Source of the DNA: Sweltsa coloradensis
Lineage: Eukaryota; Arthropoda; Insecta; Plecoptera; Chloroperlidae
DNA: 64,000 bases
Assembly (NCBI GenBank): GCA_024449915.1
Contig: JAMZAV010000157.1
Coordinates: forward strand, 744,001-808,000
Direction of reading: 5' to 3'
Shown here: piece after piece, positions 22,801 to 34,800 of the stretch
Position numbering within the stretch: the first letter of the stretch is position 1
Layout of the letters: each line of letters starts with the position of its first letter
Made by a program: the position numbers and the translations under genes
Notes under the pieces: model-generated
What the model saw: only the letters and a program-made list of their open reading frames with translations
Database searches by the model: none
What the model was told of the DNA's origin: nothing

Positions 22801-25800
22801 CTTACTTTTAACCCTGTCTATCAGTCGATTATCCACTCCTTTTTTTCCAGACTCTCCCATACCACTTATCTTGGCACACTTTCATACGCTTTGACTGTGT
22901 CTAAGAATACCATACTCATTCTTCTTCCAAGCTCCCAACTCTTCCATGGCCTGTCTGTACGAATTAAGGTTCAATTGTGGATCTTCCCCATCTATATCCG
23001 TATTGTTCCTCATTTAACATGTGGTCAATAATCCTTTCGTACAGCTTCCTGTGTGGCATAGTTTAGTGAGCCCTCTGTAATTATAACTACATTTTTTTCG
23101 ATCACTTTTCTTACGAATCGGCACAATAACATCTTTTCTCCAGTCATCCGGTATCTTATTTTCTTTACATATAACTCGAATAACTCTATACAGCCACTGC
23201 ATGGTTACTGGGCCGCCTGCCTTTATCATCTCTGCCACTTGTTCATCAACTCCTGCTGTCTTTCCATTCTTCATTCTTTTCAGTGCCATCTCCACTTTTT
23301 GCCAGGTTGGACTCTTTTCCACATCTTCCCTCCTAACTTCCAATTCTTCATCCCTGTCCTCTACTTCTGCTCCTGCATTTAACAATTGGTTAAAATACTC
23401 TTTCCATTTTTCCTTTATCTCATCTGCATCAGTAATGAGAGTCTGAGTCTTCTGTTAGGTATCTTTGCCACCCCCCTTTCGTTTCTCTTACTCTACACTA
23501 TGGGTACGTTCCGAATGATGCTCCCACGCGCCCACAACACCTAGAAATGCCCAAGATGCCCGAGGTTTCACATTGGGCATTACGGGCGTTGTGATGGCGG
23601 CGGTGTTTACGGAATGCTTTGGGCACGCCCAAGCTGCAAGTTAGCATCATTCGGAACGTACCCTAAGCCATACAACATCTGCTTGTTTCCTTCTGTATCT
23701 TTTTTCAACTTCTTTGCCAACTTCTTCCAGTCTTCTACCTTCTCTTCTTTGACCATTCTTAACTATTCGTAATATTAACGCCAGTTACTATTCTAAGTAC
23801 ATGATATTATAATTCTTAACTAACTCAAAAAAATTGAAAATAATGTCCTCCTTTGTAATTTAGTTTTTTGGATGAGCGTAGCGAGCAAAGCGAGTGAAGC
23901 GAAGACTTCAATTTCACTGACCCCCAAAAAATTTAGCTCGGGTGTTTTTTTTTTGTTTGTTTGTTTTTTGTTTTTTGTATTTTTGCTGTTTGTTCGCTCT
24001 CTACCGGGCAAACGGCATATGCAATCTTGATGAAAATTTGACAGGACCTTCGAAATCTCTTAAACTTAGACTTGCCACGTTTTTGGGTACAATCGAAGAA
24101 ATATTTCTCATGAATATCGTACTTTTTTACGATTTCTTCTGATTTTTTTGTGCGATATTTTCGTGCTATTTGGGCCAATTCTGACCAAACGGGTGAGACT
24201 ACAACGTTCATATTTCACATGGACATTAAGGTTATGGTGATGTAGTACATTTTGAAAGAAAAAGTTGAAAAAGTTAGCCAGAATCTATAGAAATAAAGCT
24301 TTTAATATAAGTTTTTAGATTTTTTGTGCGATATTTTCGTGCTATTTGGGCCAATTCTGACCAAATGGGTGGGGCTACAACGTTCATATTATACATGGGC
24401 ATTAAAGTTATGGTGATGTAGTACCTTTTGAAAGAAAAAGTTGAAAAAGTTAGCCATAATCCATAGAAATAGAGCATTTAATATAAGTTTTTTACGGTAA
24501 ATAGTACCAATTGACAGAAACTTGACAACAATCACCTACAATGCGTAGGCAACAAAACAAAGCACTTGAATAAGTAAAGATATCCCACGCAAACTACAAA
24601 CTGAAAATAAGCTCATCCATCAACGCGGCGGGACTTTAGCGTTTTCCTAGTATAACTGAATAGGTTAGAGAAGTAAATAAATAATTGGATGAGCGAAGCG
24701 AAGACTTCAATTTCACTGACCCCCCAAAAAATTTAGCTCGGTGTTTTTTTGTTTTTTTTTTTTGTTTTTTTTTGTTTGTTTGTTTTTCTGTCTGTTTGTT
24801 AACTCTCTACCAGGCAAACGGCATATCCGATCTTGATGAAAATTTGAGGGGACCTTCGAAATCTCTGAACTTAGAGGTGTATTGTTTTTGGGTACAATCG
24901 AAGAAATATTTCTCATGAATATCGTACTTTTACGATTTTTTTTTCGATTTTTAGTGCGATATTTTCGTGACATTTGGGCCGATTCTGACCAAACGGGTGG
25001 GGCTAAAACGTTCATATTATACATGGACATTAAGGTTATGGTGATGTAGTACCTTTTGAAAGAAAAAGTTGAAAAAGTTAGCCGGAATTCATAGAAATAA
25101 AGCTATTAATATAAGTTTTTTGGATTTTTATGCGATATTTTCGTGCCATTTTGGCCAATTCTGACCAAACGGGTGGGCTTCAACGTTCATATTATACATG
25201 GACATTAAGGTTATGGTGATTAAGTACCTTTTGAAAGAAAAAGTTGACAAAGTTACCCACAATCCATAGAAATAAAGCTTTTAATATAAGTTTTTTAACG
25301 GTAAATAATAACAAATTGACAAGTAACAATAGAAACTTGACAACAATCACCTACAATGCGTGGGCAGCAAAAGAAAGCAACAAAGCACTCGCAAATTAAA
25401 GATATCCCACGCAGTCTAAAAACTTTATAAAAAGCTCATCCATCAACGCGGCGGGACTTAAGCGTTTTCCTAGTCATAAAAAAATGGTTGACCTACACAA
25501 GGCTATGTAGTTGAATAACTCCGTTTTCTTGTAAATTTCATGTTTGTTGTATTCTAGGTGCATTCTTGGTGCCCTTTATGTTGATGCTGGTGTTTTGTGG
25601 CTTCCCCCTCTTCTTCATGGAGACGGTGCTTGGTCAGTTCAGCTCGTCCGGCTGCCTCACCATGTTCCGCATCAGTCCACTCTTTAAAGGTAACTAAGCA
25701 GTGTAACGTCCATTGCTTTTCCTACTCCACTGCTACCTCAAAAAGGGAGCCCTCACCAAACTCTAATAAACCCAATATAAAACCTTCTCCATCTCAAGAT

Positions 25801-28800
25801 AGATCACACTACCAACCTCCCAATCTCACATCAACAAATCAAGGTCAATCAAACTCTGGGCCATCCCCTAAAGTGTGGACCCTCATCTTTAACATCGTAG
25901 AAGCAATACTTGAACTTCCACCTTATCCTGCAATCACAATACTTGCGCGTATGCTCCGCGAGATGACTCTTCAATATCAGACAAAGTGCCCCCTAAAGAG
26001 GCAATTCCCCTTAAGAGTCAATTCAAACCCAAAGCGAAAAGTTTTCCTCCCCCAAACAAGAATCCATCTCTGATCCCAGGGTATCTGGGACACCTCAGAT
26101 TACGAGTTGTCCCCCACAGGCTTCACCAATCATGCCGCCTTTTATGGCCATCAGAGGCCGATTTAGGCATTTCATTGCATGGGCAATGAGGCCAATAACT
26201 ACGCAGAATCATAAAACAGCCATCTAAACATTTAGTCCTTTTACGAAGCAAAACGAAATTATTTAATAAAAAGCTAGAGTTAATAAAGATTACAATTCGA
26301 TAAATATGAATATATTGAAGTCGATATAAAACATACATAATATGTACACCTGGACTCAGAAGTAAATCAAGGGGTCTGGAAAATACCTACCATTATCAAC
26401 CTCGCTCGTGAATATTCGGTTCGTTCAGGCGTCTTATATTCACAGAGCCATCACTCGATGTCGTCATCTATCAGGCCGTGGAGGAAAATGGAGGCCCTGA
26501 CTTCACTAAACACTGCATACCTTTAGAGCAGGCTTATTTCTAGTGATGAACTCAATAATGGCCCGTTTTTCTAGTGACAAAAATTGGGCAAGTCGTCCAA
26601 CCCTCGCCCATCCGCTGGGTGATAGTAAGATGTGAATTTAAAAGTGCCTCTTAGAAATGTATCTGAGATTAGCCGAGTACCGGTGGTGTCGGTAAAAAAT
26701 TACCCTTGAATCAGTTCTGACGTCAGGTGCATCCAGCCATAAACTGTTTGATGTTCCTGTGAAATCGTAATAAATATTCCGTAATAAACCTCTCCTTTTT
26801 GCGTTTATACAACAAAGTCATTTGCTAATGGAACTTCATAATACATGATGAAAAAAAAGGAAAACCATACAATGAGCTTCTTTCTTTTCCCCATAAATTT
26901 TCTTTTAAACAAATTTTGGAAAAAATCTTTTGGTAACCTTATGTGAATGTCTCTTTCAGGTACTGGCTATGCCATCCTCATAGTCAACTTGTACTACATG
27001 GTGTATTACAACGTATTGCTCTCCTACCCCCTTTACTACATAGTCATATCGATGCAGTCGACGCTGCCGTGGGCATCGTGCGACCACCCGTGGAATACAG
27101 ACCAGTGTCACACTGTGAGTTACTAACTATCTAGATATTAATGCACATCCTATCAGCGGGCTTCATAAAACTACATGTTAACTCTTCGCACCAGGGATTA
27201 GATTGTTACCCTGCCCTAACCCTCGGCTTCAAGTGATGTGTGTGTATGCAACACTTTAACTGGAATACAGTTTTATCAGCGAGGGTAAGTTAGTAAGTAT
27301 AAGTTTTAGGGCACTTTAACAGAAAAGATTATTCGCGCCTCCAAGATATTTGTTTATTATGATTAAAAGTTAACAACCATCTAGGGCGACGGTCGTTCGC
27401 CCGCAGCCAAGCGCACGCGACTGCTAGAAGGCGATGACTAACTCGACCCTGTTTATTCCTACCCGAGTTGGGGGGTTTTCAGCTATCTGCACACGCCGTC
27501 CCGAAAGATTTACAATCTTGAAACTCGGTACATGACCAGATATTTGGTCCATGACATACCAAAAAAAATCAGCACGATCCGATAACCCATTCTGTGTTAA
27601 AAAAGTGCGTAAAAATCGAAGAAAATCTTTCGGCTGGCTGGTTGGTTGGTTGGTTGGTTGGTTGGTGGTTGGTTGGTTGGTTGGTTGGTCATGGTTGGTT
27701 GGTTGGGGGTGGGATTCGACAGAGAGGAATAAAAGCCTACAGAGAAAACGGTACATCTTAGAACAATGAAACTTGGACCACACTTAGATGTGCCTCAGAC
27801 TCACATACTTCCGCCGAGAGGCAAGCAATATTCCACCCCCAACACCCCCAAATCATCCCTTAATAAAAAAATAATTTAAAAAAATTAAATTAATTATTAA
27901 TTAATTAAAATAGTAATTAAAATAATTCATAGCTCTAACCCAAAATTGAAATTTGGTAGTCAAATGAGTTATTAAAATTATGGTTCTAATGTGTGCTAAC
28001 CCAATCGGCCTATTCTCATTATATAAACCACATTTTGTCAACCCCCATCCCTAATAGTTTATATTATTTTTACCTTGATTTCCAGCAATCACCACGAAGG
28101 CACCTAATGAGTTATCATCATGAAATTTAACATGATGGTACATAATAATATGAAAAATAATCCGCCGAGAGGCAAGCGATATTCCACCCCCAACATCCCC
28201 TAAAATTGGAATAATTCATAACTCTAATCTAAAATTGATGTTTTATCCAAATTAATTATTAAAATTATGTTCTTATCTTTTTTAACCCATTCGGCCTATT
28301 CTTATTTCCTTAAACCACATTTTTCAACCCCCATCCCTTAAAGTTTATATTATTTTTATCTTGATTTCCAGCATTCACCATGAAGGCACCTAATGAGTTA
28401 TCAGGATGAAATTTGGCATGATGGTACATAGGCCTACTAATATGAAAAAAAAAATCACCGAGAGGCAAGCGATATTCCACCCCCAACACCCCCTTAATCA
28501 TTTCCTAAAATTGGATTAATTCATAGCTCTAACCCAAAATTGAATTTTTATTCAAATTAGTAAGTTATGTTTTAATGTGTTTTAACCCAATCGGCCTATT
28601 CTTGTTTCCTTAACCATAATTTTTCAACCCCCATCCCTAATAGTTTATATTAATTTTACCTTTATTTCCAGCATTCACCATGAAGGCACCTAATGAGTTA
28701 TCAGCATGAAATTTGGCATGATGGTTCATACTAATATGAGAAATAATTCACTTAGAGGCAAGCGATATTCCACCCCCAACATCCCCTAAAATTGGAATAA

Positions 28801-31800
28801 TTCATAACTATAATCTAAAACTGATGTTTTACTAAAATTAATTATTAACATTATGTTCTAATGTTTTTTTTAACCCAATCGGCCTATTCTTATTTCCTTA
28901 ACCACATTTTTCAACCCCCATCCCTTATAGTTTATATTAATTTTATCTTGATTTCCAGCATTCACCAAGAAGGCACCTAATGAGTTATCAGGATGAAATT
29001 TGGCATGATGGTACATACTAGTATGAGAAATAATTCACCAAGAGGCAAGCGATATTCCACCCCTAACACCCCCTTAATCATTGCCTAAAATTGGAATAAT
29101 TCATAGCTCTAACCCAAATTGAATTTTTATTCAAATTAGTAAGTTATGTTTTAATGTGTTTTAACCCAATCGGCCTATTCTTGTTTCCTTACCCATAATT
29201 TTTCAACCCCATCCCTAATAGTTTATTTTAATTTTACCTTGATTTCCAGCATTCACCATGAAGGAACCTAATGAGTTATCAGCATGAAATTTGGCATTAT
29301 GGTACAAACTAATATGACAAATAATTTGCAGTGAGGCAAGCGATATTCCACCCCCAACACCCCCTAAAATTGGAATAATTCATAGCTCTAACCCAAAATA
29401 ATACTTATTCAAATAAGTAAATTATGTTTTATTGTGTTTTAACCCAATCGGCCTATTCTCATTTCCTAAACCACATTTTTTCAACCCCCATCCCTAATAG
29501 TTTGTTATTTTTACCTTGATTTCCAGCATTCACCATGAAGGCACCGAATGAGTTATCAGCATGAAATTTGGCATGATGGTACATAATAATATGAAACATA
29601 ATAATCCGCCAGGAGGCAAGCGATATTTCACCCCCACTGTTCCCTACCACCCTCAACTTTGGGAAAAACTTTAGGTCGTATTTAATACAATTTTAATATT
29701 TTGATTGCTAATTAAAATTATGCGTCAATGCGTTATATTCCGGTCAACTAATCATTCACACAAACACCCAAGACGACATTAACCATTGGGAAAATTTAAT
29801 AAAAACATTGTTAAAGGCAATGTATCCACCTTTACACGTATTTCACGTATTTAACGCCTTGATATGAAACAAACAACAATAAGATGTGATATCCCCCCCA
29901 AATAAAAAAATTTGTAAAAAAAAAAAAAAAAAAAAACGGCAGCCAAGCTCTCCTTCCAAAGTCTTCGGCTGTGAATGCTGTGAGATATAGAAGTTGAGCC
30001 AAGCATTTCATTCCTTCTCCCTAGTTTCGCATTGAAAAGAAGTAAGATCATTTCGCCTGTTGACGAGTGCTAAGCCAACCATTTTCGTGGTAAAGAAAGT
30101 AAAAATTTTAAACTCAAAATCATAAATAAATTACTTGGTTATTGATTTTGGTACGAGTACTCTAAAAAAGTCAATGGCCAAGTAATTTTTTTATGATTTT
30201 GTGTTTAAAATTTTTACTTTCTTTACCACGAAAATGGTTGGCTTGGCACTCGTCAACAGGCGAAATGATCTTTCTTCTTTTCAATGCGAAACTAGAGAGA
30301 TATAATGAAATGCTTTGCTCAACTTCTATATCTCACAGCATTCACAGCTGAAGACCTTGGAAGGAGAGCTTGGCTGCCGTTTTTTTTTTTTACAAATTTT
30401 TGTATTTTGGGGGGATATATACTTCTTTCCAAGGGAGGAACGTAAGGGGAGACGCGGTGGCTACGCGGGGTGGACAGGCCTGTGCTGGTCAGAACCAGCC
30501 ACAAGCAAATGGGGAGGGCAGGGTTCCCCCGCGTCGTGGTCGTCTTCAACTGTGTCATCGTTCGTTGTGTTTTCATTGTCGTCGCCGTCGGGGAGGTTGT
30601 CAAAGGGAAGGGGAAAGTTCCCCGACGACGACCCAGAGCTCGCCATTAGTTTCTGGGAGTGATTCTCCCCTACTCACCTGTCAAACCACAAGAAGGTAAG
30701 GGCAGGGTTAAAATCAACCCACGGGGATAAGATTTAAAGGGTTTAAATTGTTACAAGAACCAAGGAACCATGGAGTATATTTACTTACTCGTACGACAAT
30801 AGTCGATCGCCAGCAACAACTTTTTTTAATACAAAAACGCATATGACAACACTTGTCTATCGACAGTGACTACTTATTGAATAGAAGCTCAAGGCTAACA
30901 TTTATTTCACTGACACTAAAAAAGGTCAAGATTACTGCGTTGTCCATGAATTCTATTTAAGCCTACTAAGTTGTCACTTTTGGTGGAAAATTTTCAAGTT
31001 TCAAACGCCTCAAATTGAATTTGTTTTTGTAACTCGAGCGCTTGACACGACTACAATTGACTCCAATTTCAGTAGCAAAATAATTTTAATTGTGTCGTTT
31101 CTGCGAAAAAGTTTTAGATTGTTTTATGATACATTCTTTTTTAATATTATCGCAATATGTTTGCCTATTTCAGATGAAGAACGAGTATAATGGCAGTTTA
31201 AAAATGAAGACTCCAGCTGACGAATTCTTTCAGTAAGTAATACTGGTAATATACAAACCTCGACCACAATGATATTGTTATCCCTTATGTAACAAAGAAA
31301 TAATTGCAAATCCTTCCGCTCAAGTAATGCTCATCCGGTACATGGTATAATAACGCTTGCACCATTCAGTATAGAAAGTAGCACTCAATACTTGCACTTT
31401 GTGTGGGGTTACGATAGTCTGTAATCCGCTAGCACTAAACAAAACTAACTAGCAACCAATGTTTCTATCAACTTTACTTGATCAAAAAATAAACTTTTTG
31501 GTTACTACTTGACTTGCCCTAAGATTTTCTGTCACTGAAAATCAATTAAGTGACTGAGAGCTTAAGACTATAAACACGTGTTTGAAATAATTTTATTTGT
31601 TTATTTAATTTACTTTTATTTTATTTTGTCCTTTAGAGTTTTTCCTCTAGATGTTTCGGTGGTATCGGGCGGGTGAATTCTAGCAAATCAGCGTGACAAA
31701 ATTTAAAATTTAAATTGTTGATATAGGCTCGTTTATGTCGCCAGCATCGGCAAAAATAACTCTGGAATGACTATTTACAAGTCTCCCTTTTCTTGTAATT

Positions 31801-34800
31801 ACTAACTAAAACAATAGGTATTTTAGCACTAAACCAATTAGGCATAATATGTAACCAAATATTAATAAATCAAAATCATAATAATATGAAAACAATAATA
31901 TTATCCACTAGATCATAAAAAATAAAGCAAATCAGTTGACTTGCCCTAAATTGCAAAATGTAAACTATTTGTTTAAAAAGACGTATAAATACATATTATT
32001 TCATTATACTATGTTTCCTTGCGTGTAAAATGTGTGTATTTATACGTTTGAAGGTTGATTTAATCAAATGTTTGTGTTACCAGCAACAGGATATTGGAGA
32101 TCTCCGATGGTATCGGGACCATGGGCGGGTTTGTCTGGCAACTGGTCTTAAGCGACATAGTCTCATGGTTCATCATGTTTGCCTGCGTGGCCAATGGAAT
32201 AAAAAGCGTCGGTAAAGTAGTCTACTTCACGGCTACCTTCCCCTACATCATCCTCATCGCACTACTCATACGCGGTCTTACGCTACCCGGAGCGAGTACC
32301 GGAATCAAATACTTCTTGACCCCAGAATGGAAAAAGCTGGGCAATGCACACGTGAGTCAAGTGGATAGTTATGAAACAATACGGTGTACCATTCCCAGAT
32401 CGTGGTTATACCGTGTGCAGTACTTCGGGTGACGTAAATACTAATGTTCTCTCTATGGATGAGAATGAGATTGGTATCTCCACGGCGATTATTGATTTGC
32501 TGTGTTGATCTCGAGTGGCATCCAAGTCAGACAGATTCGTATTGTGGCCCTGAACTCCAAGTCAACCTCTAGAATAGCACTAAATTTAGATTGAAACTGT
32601 TCAGGTGACGGCATTATACCAAATGGCATCCTACTGAATTCATATCTTCTCCAGCGACCTAAACACTGTTAAAACATATCTGTATTTTCATACATATTCA
32701 GCTAAGCGCATGGTTATAATGTAAATTCACATAATTTATCAGTAAGTTGGCAGATATGGGCAATACGCAGTAGGGTTATGTCCTTCATAGTAGCATTTCT
32801 TTGTAAAGATTCGTGCGCCCATTGAGATAAAAAAAGTGACAACTTTCTGTGTGCAGGTGTGGGCCGATGCAGCTTCGCAAATGTTCTTTGGACTTGGACC
32901 CGGTTGGGGAGGCCTCGTCAACATGTCCAGTTATAACAAATTCCGGAACAACTCTAAATGGTAAGTGCCTTTAATAACTACTAACTAACGCATGGTACAC
33001 AACGAGCATAGTCCAAATCCAAGTTACAAGTATAAATATGTGAACATCATAATATGCCAACAATTTGGAAATCAAATTAAAATAAAAGCTAGACTTAATT
33101 TTGCCAATATTGAAGAACTGGTGGTATTGCTCCTTTTGTTGAAGCATCACTTACTACATTTCTGAGGTGCTGAACCAAAATTCGCAATGTTCTTTAACGC
33201 ATCTAGTAGTATAATATGAAATACATGGAAATTGAATCCATATTCGTTCTACTATACACTCAGTGATACAAACATCTTGATAAAATATATCATTAGATAA
33301 ACCGACATTAGGGCTCGAAGGTAACACCGTTTTGGATAAATGCTAAAGATTTTCTCGGACGATATTGTGCAAGCTTTTGCGCCAGATATAACAGTTATTC
33401 GTTTCGTTTCCAGGGACTCGATCATTGTCCCCGTGATCAATGTGAGCACCAGCATGCTGGGAGGATTAGTGGTTTTCTCTGTGCTCGGCTACATGGCCCA
33501 TCAGACCGGCCAAGACATTGGCAAAGTCGCAACGGGAGGTTTGTACTCTCAATCACAACCACTGGGACAATATTGTACTAAGGCTACTGTGAAGCTATTT
33601 CAGATCAGATTTGAAAGGACACATTGTATTAAGTCTTTGCAGGCAAAGCTGTTGCGTTACAACTTAATACTACCTAATACTAATTTCTTGATACTTTGGA
33701 AGGTGTTACTGCACAGTGCACATAGTCATCAAGAATGTAAAGTGTGTTACCTTCTTCTAGGACCAGGCCTTGCATTCATCACGTATCCCGAGGCAATCAG
33801 TATGATGCCTGTCCCTCAGTTGTGGTCGGTACTTTTTTTCTTCATGCTCTATCTACTCGGCGTTGACAGCCTGGTATGTTATTTGATGATAATGATGGTT
33901 TTGTTTCTTAACGTCTGATAGTAATGCACTTAGGCTATAAGAGACGATGAGTGGTGAAGGACGATTGAAAAAATCTTACGCCTAATGCGGGATTATAGCC
34001 CAGGTCCTCGTGGAGCCATGCACTTCGGACCAGCGCTCTACTTGTATGTGCGACCGCTGATGGCTTTTGTGACCTTGATTGACAATTTGTGTCAAATCCC
34101 ATCTCGGGCCAGAATGTATATTAATTATCAAATCTATTATCACGTCTTGTCTTGACTAGCATGTTAAGCTTTAAACACCACCATCTTGAATACAAGAAAC
34201 ACTGTAGAATTGTTCGTAAAACAGCCGCTTTTCCACTTCATTGCTGGAGGTTAGCAGTGACGTAAGAATTCTTAAGAACTTATTTACCTGTTCTAGTTTG
34301 ATGTTTCTGGTTTCAGTTCGTCCAGATCGAGACGGTTGTCTCGGGTATCATCGACAACTTCCCCAGCCTATTTCATAGGAAGATCTTTGTCACCATGGGT
34401 GCCTGCTTCTTTAGCTTCCTGGTGTCTCTCTTCTGCGTCACACGAGTGAGTCAACTAAGTTCTAGGTCAAGGAGAACTTAGTCCATGAAGAGGGAAAATG
34501 TCCCTCGTATTTACTCACATCCCTCTCCGCAATGAGCAACCCAACAAGCGGACATAAAGACGGTCTGGGCTCAGGTATTCTCCCGAAGGAACGATAAAGA
34601 TAAATCGAAATATTCCAAAAATCAGATGTAAATGTATCATCCTTGACGAAAATTTCATTTGTAATATTTCGTATTAACAAATAAAGCCATGAAAGTCCAT
34701 GGCAGCTACAGTTTAACAGGAGCTTGTACCCTCTCCTTTGATGCAAGATGGGCGCAATCAGGCAGCTTTAAAGTTCAAAAGATAATTTATATTTGCTTAA

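Larger units (their letters stand above)
21130..23765 (-). pseudogene. LINE reverse-transcriptase remnant, broken by three insertions
   Basis: Minus-strand pieces in order: 23765-23664, 23500-22745 and 22009-21130. The frame 23385-23014 shows [20 protein letters not shown] and [22 protein letters not shown] domain motifs of non-LTR elements; 21993-21721 matches the region after the RT active site (YADD-like position reads LFASEM, so it is mutated), and 21418-21206 the C-terminal end. A 163-base MITE (23501-23663) and the S2 plus MITE pair (22033-22697) interrupt it. It cannot be active. Confidence 0.8.

Noticed and set aside
25597..26073. 158-codon + strand frame
   Set aside because: Starts out of frame inside gene B exon 3 and runs through its donor; only the Ser/Pro-rich intronic part is noted as unassigned.
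27800..29650. CRISPR-like array
   Set aside because: Units are about 290 bases with no short repeat/spacer pattern, in an animal genome; it is a satellite.
30315..30699. Overlapping 94-115 codon frames in R1
   Set aside because: GC-rich repeat sequence; frames are not kept between the three R1 copies.
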